Origin: Burkholderiaceae bacterium
Lineage (GTDB): Bacteria; Pseudomonadota; Gammaproteobacteria; Burkholderiales; Burkholderiaceae_C
DNA: 64,000 bases
Direction of reading: 5' to 3'
Assembly (NCBI GenBank): GCA_023150375.1
Contig: JAKLLA010000019.1
Location: forward strand, 1 to 64,000
The notes beneath the pieces were generated by a model that did no database searches, was not told where the DNA came from, and saw only the letters and a list, made by a program, of their open reading frames with translations. A program made the position numbers and the translations under genes. Shown here piece by piece: positions 58,716-64,000 of the stretch; within the stretch, counting starts at the first letter, position 1, and every line of letters begins with the position of its first letter.

Positions 58716-61112
58716 ATGACAAGTCCCCCGATTGCCGTTGCCGGCCTGCCCGGCTGGATCCTGACGCTGCTGCAGCCCGGCCTGCGGCTGATGCAGCGCT
58801 TCACGATGGGCCACAAGATCATCGCCTGCTGCGCGCTGGCCCTGTTGCCGCTGGGCGCGCTGAGCGGCTGGACGGCCTGGCAGCAGTGGCAGCGCCTGCA
58901 GGAAACCCGCCTCGAACTGCGTGGCAGCGCCCAGCTGCGCCTGCTCGCCGAGGTGGGCCGGCTGGCGCGTGAGCTGCGCCTGACGAGCCAGCTGGCCGAG
59001 GCCGGCCTGCCCGCCGGGCCGGGCCAGGCCCAGGCCCAGCGCGAGCGCCTGGCCGCGGCGATCGAGGCGGCCACCCGGCAGCTGGACCGCGACGCCGATG
59101 CCCTGCTGCAGACGCGCTGGCAGGCCTGGGCGGCGGGCTGGCGCGGTGCGGCGACGGGCAGCCCGTCCACCCCGGCGCCCTGGAGCGGCGAGGCCTCCTC
59201 GCTGCAGGCCCTGGAAGCCCTGCTGCTGCTGGTGGGCGAGCGCTCGCGGCTGCTGCTCGACCCCGAGGGCGGCCCCTATTTTCTGATGGATCTGGCGGTG
59301 CAGCACCTGCCGCCCTGGATCGAATCGATCGCCCAGGCCGGCGGGCTGGGGGCCGTCCTGCTGGCCGCCCCGGACGGCGCGGTGGCCGCACCGGCCACGC
59401 TGCAGGCCCGGCGCGAACTGCTGGCCTGGCACAGCGAGGCGATCGCCCGTCGCACCCAGGCACTGCAGCGCTTCGGCGAGGCCGAGCCCCCCGGCTGGCA
59501 GGCGGCGGCCCAGCTGGCCCGCCGCCTGGGCGAGCGCCTGCCGACGGACTCCGGCGAGTCGTCGGGTGCCGAGCAGGCCCGTGCCCACGCCGCCTTCGCG
59601 CAGCAGGTGCTGCATGCGGCCGGGCAGATGGAGAGCTCCGTGCTGGGGCGTCTCGAGACGCTGCTGCAGCAGCGCGCCGAACAGCTCACGCGCTGGCTGG
59701 CCGCGCAGCTGCTGCTCGGCCTGGGCGTGGGCGCGGCCATGCTCTACCTGGGGCTGTGCCTGTACCTGGCCTTCGGCAGCGGCCTGCGCCAGCTGCGCCG
59801 GGCGGTGCAGGCGGTGGCTGCGGGCGACCTGACCTACGTCGGGCGCATCGACACCGACCGCGAGCTCGACGCGATCCAGCAGGCGCTGAGCGGCATGTCA
59901 CGCCAGCTGTCGGGCACCGTGGCGGGCATCCGCAGCACCGCGGCGCGCCTGGCGATGTCGGGCGAACGCCTGTCGGGCGACACCACCGCCCTGGCCCAGC
60001 GCACCGAGTCGCAGGCCGGCGCGCTGGCGCAGACCAGCCGGGCCGTGCGCCAGGTGAGCGACAGCGTGGCCCACACGGCGCGTCACGCCCACGCCGTGTC
60101 CGAGCGGGCCGGCCAGGCCTGCGCGGTGAGCGACGAGGGCCGCCGCTCGATGCGCGAGGCCGTGATGACCATGCAGGAGATCGAGGCCTCGGCGCGCCGC
60201 ACCGGCGAGATCGTCGACCTGATCGAGGACATCGCCTTCCAGACCAACATGCTGGCGCTGAACGCCTCGGTGGAGGCGGCCAAGGCCGGCGAGAGCGGAC
60301 GCGGCTTCTCGGTGGTGGCCGAGGAAGTGCGCAAGCTCGCCCAGCGCAGCAGCCAGGCGGCCCAGGAAGTGGGCCAGCTGCTGGAGACCTCGGCGCGACA
60401 GATCGGCGAGGGGGTGAACCGCATCGGCAGCGTCGATCTGACACTGGGCGACATCGCCCAGGGCATCCGCGAGGTCACGGGCACGCTGCAGCAGATCGCC
60501 GATGCGGCCAGCAGCCAGAGCACCGCCCTGGACGAACTGACCCGCACCGTGGCCAGCCTGGACGAGATCACGCGCGAGAACGCGGCGATGGTGCGCGAAT
60601 CGCACCACGCCACCGAAGCGCTGATGGAGCACGCCCGCAGCCTGACGCAGGGCGTGCGCTCGATCCGGCTCTGGCAGGGCAGCTCCGACGAGGCGCGCGA
60701 TCTGGTCGACCGCGCCGCCGCGCTGATTGCATCGCAGGGCCTGGAGGCCAGCCTGCAGGCCCTGCACGACCCGCAGGGCGAGTTCCGCGACCGCGACCTG
60801 TACCTCTTCGGCCTGAGCCGCGACGGCCATTACCGCATCTTCGGTCTGGACCGCAGCCGCGTGGGCCAGCCGGTTCCGCCCATCGCCACGCGCAACGGCG
60901 ACCTGCTCGATGCCGCCGCCTGGCAGGTGGCGCAGGCCGGTGGCGGCTGGGTGGACTACCAGATCTCGCACCCCCAGACCCTGGAGCTGGAGGACAAGGC
61001 CAGCTACGTGCGCCAGGTGGACGAAAACCTGGTGATCGGCTGCGGCGTCTATCGGCGCCAGGGCGTGCTGGACGGCAGCACAGCGCGCCGCACGGAACCC
61101 GCCTTGCGCTGA
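58716..61112 (+). CDS. Methyl-accepting chemotaxis protein with C-terminal Cache domain
   Basis: 798 residues. TM1 ~34-52, periplasmic helical domain ~55-325, TM2 ~327-353, HAMP ~355-405. The signalling domain is ~428-641 with tip [21 protein letters not shown] near 505-538 (cited in part: [18 protein letters not shown]). After it, at ~658-782, comes a single-Cache-like sensor: [50 protein letters not shown]. Cache domains are normally periplasmic. Here the order places it in the cytoplasm behind the signalling domain. It is probably cotranscribed with the CheZ-motif gene. Confidence 0.9.
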   Translation: MTSPPIAVAGLPGWILTLLQPGLRLMQRFTMGHKIIACCALALLPLGALSGWTAWQQWQRLQETRLELRGSAQLRLLAEVGRLARELRLTSQLAEAGLPAGPGQAQAQRERLAAAIEAATRQLDRDADALLQTRWQAWAAGWRGAATGSPSTPAPWSGEASSLQALEALLLLVGERSRLLLDPEGGPYFLMDLAVQHLPPWIESIAQAGGLGAVLLAAPDGAVAAPATLQARRELLAWHSEAIARRTQALQRFGEAEPPGWQAAAQLARRLGERLPTDSGESSGAEQARAHAAFAQQVLHAAGQMESSVLGRLETLLQQRAEQLTRWLAAQLLLGLGVGAAMLYLGLCLYLAFGSGLRQLRRAVQAVAAGDLTYVGRIDTDRELDAIQQALSGMSRQLSGTVAGIRSTAARLAMSGERLSGDTTALAQRTESQAGALAQTSRAVRQVSDSVAHTARHAHAVSERAGQACAVSDEGRRSMREAVMTMQEIEASARRTGEIVDLIEDIAFQTNMLALNASVEAAKAGESGRGFSVVAEEVRKLAQRSSQAAQEVGQLLETSARQIGEGVNRIGSVDLTLGDIAQGIREVTGTLQQIADAASSQSTALDELTRTVASLDEITRENAAMVRESHHATEALMEHARSLTQGVRSIRLWQGSSDEARDLVDRAAALIASQGLEASLQALHDPQGEFRDRDLYLFGLSRDGHYRIFGLDRSRVGQPVPPIATRNGDLLDAAAWQVAQAGGGWVDYQISHPQTLELEDKASYVRQVDENLVIGCGVYRRQGVLDGSTARRTEPALR

Positions 61113-61171
61113 CCCGACCGGCCCCCGCCGGCGGCCTGGGCCGGACTCTGCCCCACCGGCCGGCCCGGTGT

Positions 61172-62284
61172 TCAGGCCGGCGGCAGCGGCGCGATCGGCG
61201 GCAGCGGCGGCCAGGGCAGCTGGACGTCGGCGCACTGGGCGCGGTCGATCAGCACATGGTCGATCAGCACCAGCGCCAGCAGGGCCTCGGCGATCGGCGC
61301 GGCGCGGATGCCCACGCAGGGGTCGTGGCGGCCGAGGGTGCTGACCACCGTCGGCTCGCCGCTGCGGGTGACCGAGGCGCGCGGCGTGCGGATCGAGCTG
61401 GTGGGCTTGATCGCGATCGACACGCGCAGGTCCTGCCCGGTCGAGATGCCGCCCAGCACGCCGCCGGCATGGTTGCTGCGAAAGCCCTGCGGCGTCAGTT
61501 CGTCGCCATGCACGCTGCCGCGCTGCGCCACGCAGGCGAAGCCGTCGCCGATCTCGACGCCCTTGACCGCGTTGATGCCCATCATCGCGTAGGCGATGTC
61601 GGCATCGAGCCGGTCGTACACCGGCGCGCCCAGGCCGGCGGGCACGCCGCGCGCCAGCACCTCGATGCGCGCACCGCAGGAATCACCCTCGCGCCGCAGC
61701 GCGTCCATGTAGGCCTCCAGCGCGGGAACCACCGAACTCGACGGCGCGAAGAAGGGGTTGAGCGGAATCTGCGCCTCGTCCTCGAAGGGGATGGGCAGTT
61801 CGCCGAGCTGGCTCATCCAGCCCAGGAAGGTGGTGCCGAAGCGCTCGCGCAGCCACTTCCTGGCCACCGCGCCGGCGGCCACCGTCGGCGCGGTCAGGCG
61901 CGCCGAGGAGCGCCCGCCGCCGCGCGGGTCGCGCAGGCCGTACTTGCGCCAGTAGGTGTAGTCGGCATGGCCCGGGCGGAAGGTGTCCAGGATGTTGCCG
62001 TAGTCCTTGCTGCGCTGGTCGGTGTTGCGGATCTGCAGGGCGATCGGCGTGCCGGTGGTCAGGCCCTCGTAGACACCGGAGAGGATCTCCACCCGGTCGG
62101 GCTCGTTGCGCTGCGTGACATGGCGGCTGGTGCCGGGACGGCGGCGGTCCAGGTCGCCCTGGATGTCGGCCTCGCTCAGCGCCAGCCCGGGCGGGCAGCC
62201 GTCGATGACGCAGCCGATCGCCGGGCCGTGGCTCTCGCCGAAGTTGGTGACTCGAAACAGGGTGCCGAAGGTGCTGCCGGGCAT
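61172..62284 (-). CDS. aroC: Chorismate synthase
   Basis: 370 residues from [20 protein letters not shown] at 62284, the conserved N terminus of the family (cited in part: [11 protein letters not shown]). Further landmarks are GRRRP-type [76 protein letters not shown] and [17 protein letters not shown]. It converts 5-enolpyruvylshikimate 3-phosphate to chorismate with reduced FMN, the last step of the shikimate pathway. Unrelated to its chemotaxis neighbours and convergent with the upstream receptor. Confidence 0.97.
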   Translation of the reverse strand: MPGSTFGTLFRVTNFGESHGPAIGCVIDGCPPGLALSEADIQGDLDRRRPGTSRHVTQRNEPDRVEILSGVYEGLTTGTPIALQIRNTDQRSKDYGNILDTFRPGHADYTYWRKYGLRDPRGGGRSSARLTAPTVAAGAVARKWLRERFGTTFLGWMSQLGELPIPFEDEAQIPLNPFFAPSSSVVPALEAYMDALRREGDSCGARIEVLARGVPAGLGAPVYDRLDADIAYAMMGINAVKGVEIGDGFACVAQRGSVHGDELTPQGFRSNHAGGVLGGISTGQDLRVSIAIKPTSSIRTPRASVTRSGEPTVVSTLGRHDPCVGIRAAPIAEALLALVLIDHVLIDRAQCADVQLPWPPLPPIAPLPPA

Positions 62285-62532
62285 CGCGGGGGTTCCATCA
62301 GTGCCGGGCGCCGCGGGGCCGGCCCGGGCAGGTACAGGCCAGGAGGCGCCGATTGTAGGTGCAGCGTCGCGCCGCACGAAAAAGCCCGCGAAGGCCTCGC
62401 TGCTCGCGGCATCGGCGCGGCGGGCCCTGCCCACAATGACCGGCAGATCCCGAGTGCCCCGGCCCGCACGCCTGCGTGGCCGCCGCACGGCACCCGATCC
62501 CGCCCTGCCCGACACACCCCAGAGGTCTGCCC

Positions 62533-63084
62533 ATGAACATGGTTCTCGAATCCGCATCCGTCGCCTCGACTCCCAGCGCCCTGACCGGAAAGGGCCGCGT
62601 CGCAGCCGGCCAGGCCGTCGGCCAGCACCATCTGGGCGGCGAGTTCCTGACCTTCCGGCTCGGCGCCGAGGAGTACGGCATCGAGATCCTGAAGGTGCAG
62701 GAGATCCGCTCCTACGAGCCGCCCACGCGCATTGCCAACTCGGCGCCCTTCTTCAAGGGCGTGGTGAACCTGCGCGGCGTGATCGTGCCCATCGTCGACC
62801 TGCGCCTGAAGTTCGGCTGCGACAGCGCCGAATACAACGGCTTCACGGTGGTCATCGTGCTCAACATCCGCGGCCGCGTGGTCGGTGCGGTGGTCGATTC
62901 GGTCTCCGATGTGCTCGAATTGCCGGGCGAGGCCGTGCGCCCCGCGCCCGAGATCGACGCGGCGGTGGACACCAGCTACATCACCGGCATCGCCAACGTG
63001 GCCGACCGCATGCTGATCCTGATGGACATCGAGGCGCTGATGAGCAGCGCCGACATGGGCCTGATCGACGCGGCGATGCAGTGA
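62533..63084 (+). CDS. cheW: Second CheW coupling protein
   Basis: 183 residues from [10 protein letters not shown]. CheW fold: [86 protein letters not shown]. This is closer to classical enteric CheW than the copy in the che operon at 47854, and may serve a different receptor array or kinase. It is divergent from aroC and followed by a small ORF. Confidence 0.94.
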   Translation: MNMVLESASVASTPSALTGKGRVAAGQAVGQHHLGGEFLTFRLGAEEYGIEILKVQEIRSYEPPTRIANSAPFFKGVVNLRGVIVPIVDLRLKFGCDSAEYNGFTVVIVLNIRGRVVGAVVDSVSDVLELPGEAVRPAPEIDAAVDTSYITGIANVADRMLILMDIEALMSSADMGLIDAAMQ

Positions 63085-63152
63085 TGCGCCGCACCCGCGG
63101 CCACGGCCCGGGTCATCCCCCGACGAACAAGACGACAGGAGAACTCCCCGAC

Positions 63153-63335
63153 ATGCAGGAACGCGCCCAGGACATCATCGTGCTCACCCGCAGCGCCTGG
63201 CAGACCCCGACCCCGGCCGATCGCCCCAGCGGACCCGAGACCGCCAAGCGCCGTCCGCACGGCTTGGGCGCGCCCTTCGAAGCGCGCCGTCCGGCCGAAC
63301 GGATGCGCCGCCATGAGGCTCGCCAGCCGGCCTGA
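63153..63335 (+). CDS. Hypothetical 60-residue protein
   Basis: The ORF MQERAQDIIVLTRSAWQTP continues with a basic, Arg/Pro-rich tail. A Shine-Dalgarno AGGAGA lies about 10 bp upstream. It is 68 bp after cheW and just before a clear hairpin terminator, so it would be transcribed with cheW. I do not recognise it. Confidence 0.4.
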   Translation: MQERAQDIIVLTRSAWQTPTPADRPSGPETAKRRPHGLGAPFEARRPAERMRRHEARQPA

Positions 63336-63360
63336 TCACGGCAGGCATTTCGAATGCAGC

Positions 63361-63382
63361 AAGGGCTCCCTCGGGAGCCCTT
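63361..63382. terminator. Rho-independent-type hairpin
   Basis: AAGGGCTCCC (63361-63370) pairs perfectly over 10 bp with its complement at 63373-63382 around a 2-nt centre. It sits between the cheW-side transcript and the convergent CBS gene and could serve both. The T-run is only short. Confidence 0.75.
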
Positions 63383-63407
63383 CGTACGTGGTGCAGCGCG
63401 GCCGGAT

Positions 63408-63890
63408 TCAGGCTTGCGTCGGCGCCTGCGTCGGGGCGGCGGCGTCGCCGCCCTCTTCCACGGGCCAGTCGCGGATGTAGGCCTTGAGCATGCGATTCTC
63501 GAAGTCCTGGCTCTCGACCACTGCGCGGGCGACGTCGTAGAACGAGATCACACCCATCAGCGTGCGCTGGTTGAGCACCGGCATGTAGCGGGCGTGGCGC
63601 TCGAGCATCATGCGGCGCACCTCGTCGATCTCGGTGCCGGGCGTGCAGGTCAGCGGCAGGTCGTCCATCACCGAGCGCACCCGCGGGCCGACCAAGGTGC
63701 CGCCGTTGCGCACCACCGCCTGGATGACCTCGCGGAAGGTCAGCATCCCCACCAGGTCGCCATGCTCCATCACCACCAGCGATCCGATGTCGTTCTCGCT
63801 CATCACCGCCACCGCCTCGGACAGCGGCTGGTCGGGGTGGACGGTGAACAGGGCATTGCCCTTGACTCGCAGGATGTCGCTGACTTTCAT
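63408..63890 (-). CDS. CBS-domain protein
   Basis: 160 residues from MKVSDILRVKGNALFTV at 63890, with a strong Shine-Dalgarno AGGAGG. Two CBS repeats: VHPDQPLSEAVAVMSENDIGSLVVME with LVGMLTFREVIQAV, and CTPGTEIDEVRRMMLERHARYMPVLN with LMGVISFYDVARAV. CBS pairs usually bind adenine nucleotides or NAD(H) and regulate partners. No partner domain is fused. The frame is open upstream to 63971, but the RBS supports 63890. Confidence 0.88.
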   Translation of the reverse strand: MKVSDILRVKGNALFTVHPDQPLSEAVAVMSENDIGSLVVMEHGDLVGMLTFREVIQAVVRNGGTLVGPRVRSVMDDLPLTCTPGTEIDEVRRMMLERHARYMPVLNQRTLMGVISFYDVARAVVESQDFENRMLKAYIRDWPVEEGGDAAAPTQAPTQA

Positions 63891-63985
63891 GGGTCCTCCT
63901 CGGGGACGATCGGTGGCCGCGACAGCGGCCTGCTGCGTGGCAATATAGCCCACATTCACCGCGAAAAGCACCCCGAGGAGATCCG

Positions 63986-64000
63986 ATGCCCGGCCCTGCC
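63986..64000 (+). CDS. Possible start of a gene running off the right edge
   Basis: ATG at 63986 follows the Shine-Dalgarno GAGGAG by 6 bp. Only five codons (MPGPA) are in the window, so the product cannot be named. The 95 bp upstream to the CBS gene contains an AT-rich CAATATAG patch that could be part of a divergent promoter. Confidence 0.35.

Overview
This is about 64 kb of very GC-rich DNA (visibly around 70% G+C, with strong G/C bias at third codon positions). The gene families, an E. coli-type NADP glutamate dehydrogenase, a HoxC/HoxJ-type hydrogen-sensing pair and a large chemotaxis operon suggest a flagellated, metabolically versatile betaproteobacterium of the Burkholderiales (Rubrivivax/Leptothrix/Sphaerotilus-like). 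That placement is inference from gene content. I see no rRNA, tRNA, CRISPR array, prophage or insertion sequence.

Layout. 0-1.8 kb: the 5' part of a repeat-rich SdrD-B-like surface protein, broken by a frameshift inside an internal repeat. 2.0-8.3 kb: an MBL hydrolase; a PAS sensor kinase divergent from a periplasmic binding protein, with near-consensus sigma-28 (FliA) promoter elements between them; a lipoprotein; a small conserved-looking protein. 8.5-15.2 kb: hoxC, a four-PAS hybrid kinase with a complete phosphorelay, and hoxJ, but no hoxB small subunit. 15.3-18.5 kb: gmm (Nudix), a MarR regulator, and a divergent FAD monooxygenase with a DUF2783 partner. 18.5-23.5 kb: tandem glycine riboswitch and gcvT-gcvH-gcvP. 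23.6-27.2 kb: Phd/PIN toxin-antitoxin pair translationally coupled to a threonine aldolase, then a YpfH-type esterase and a Tat-exported amidohydrolase. 27.3-33.2 kb: gdhA and an RND efflux permease/adaptor pair. 33.4-35.5 kb: a membrane diguanylate cyclase.

35.6-51 kb is a chemotaxis island: a divergent receptor/receptor-like pair, then cheY, a STAS protein, cheA, two PAS-containing receptors, cheW, cheR, cheD and cheB. 51-55.2 kb holds a DUF3422 membrane protein and three thiol-redox genes (TlpA-like, periplasmic rhodanese, and a thioredoxin-DsbD/CcdA-like fusion). At 55.2-61.1 kb the divergent receptor/receptor-like pair occurs again as a paralogous copy, followed by a receptor with a Cache domain at its cytoplasmic C terminus. 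aroC, a second cheW, a 60-codon ORF, a terminator and a CBS-domain protein finish the window.

The most interesting signal is the duplicated divergent module. Each plus-strand member (37814-38980 and 57534-58691) joins a two-helix membrane anchor and a receptor-like signalling hairpin to a QDxxxQM motif that resembles the CheZ phosphatase signature DxxxQ, and both end in VEFF. No stand-alone cheZ is visible beside this large che operon, so these proteins are candidates for membrane-tethered CheY-P phosphatases. The hoxC without hoxB, and the sigma-28 promoters outside the che cluster, are the next most interesting points.
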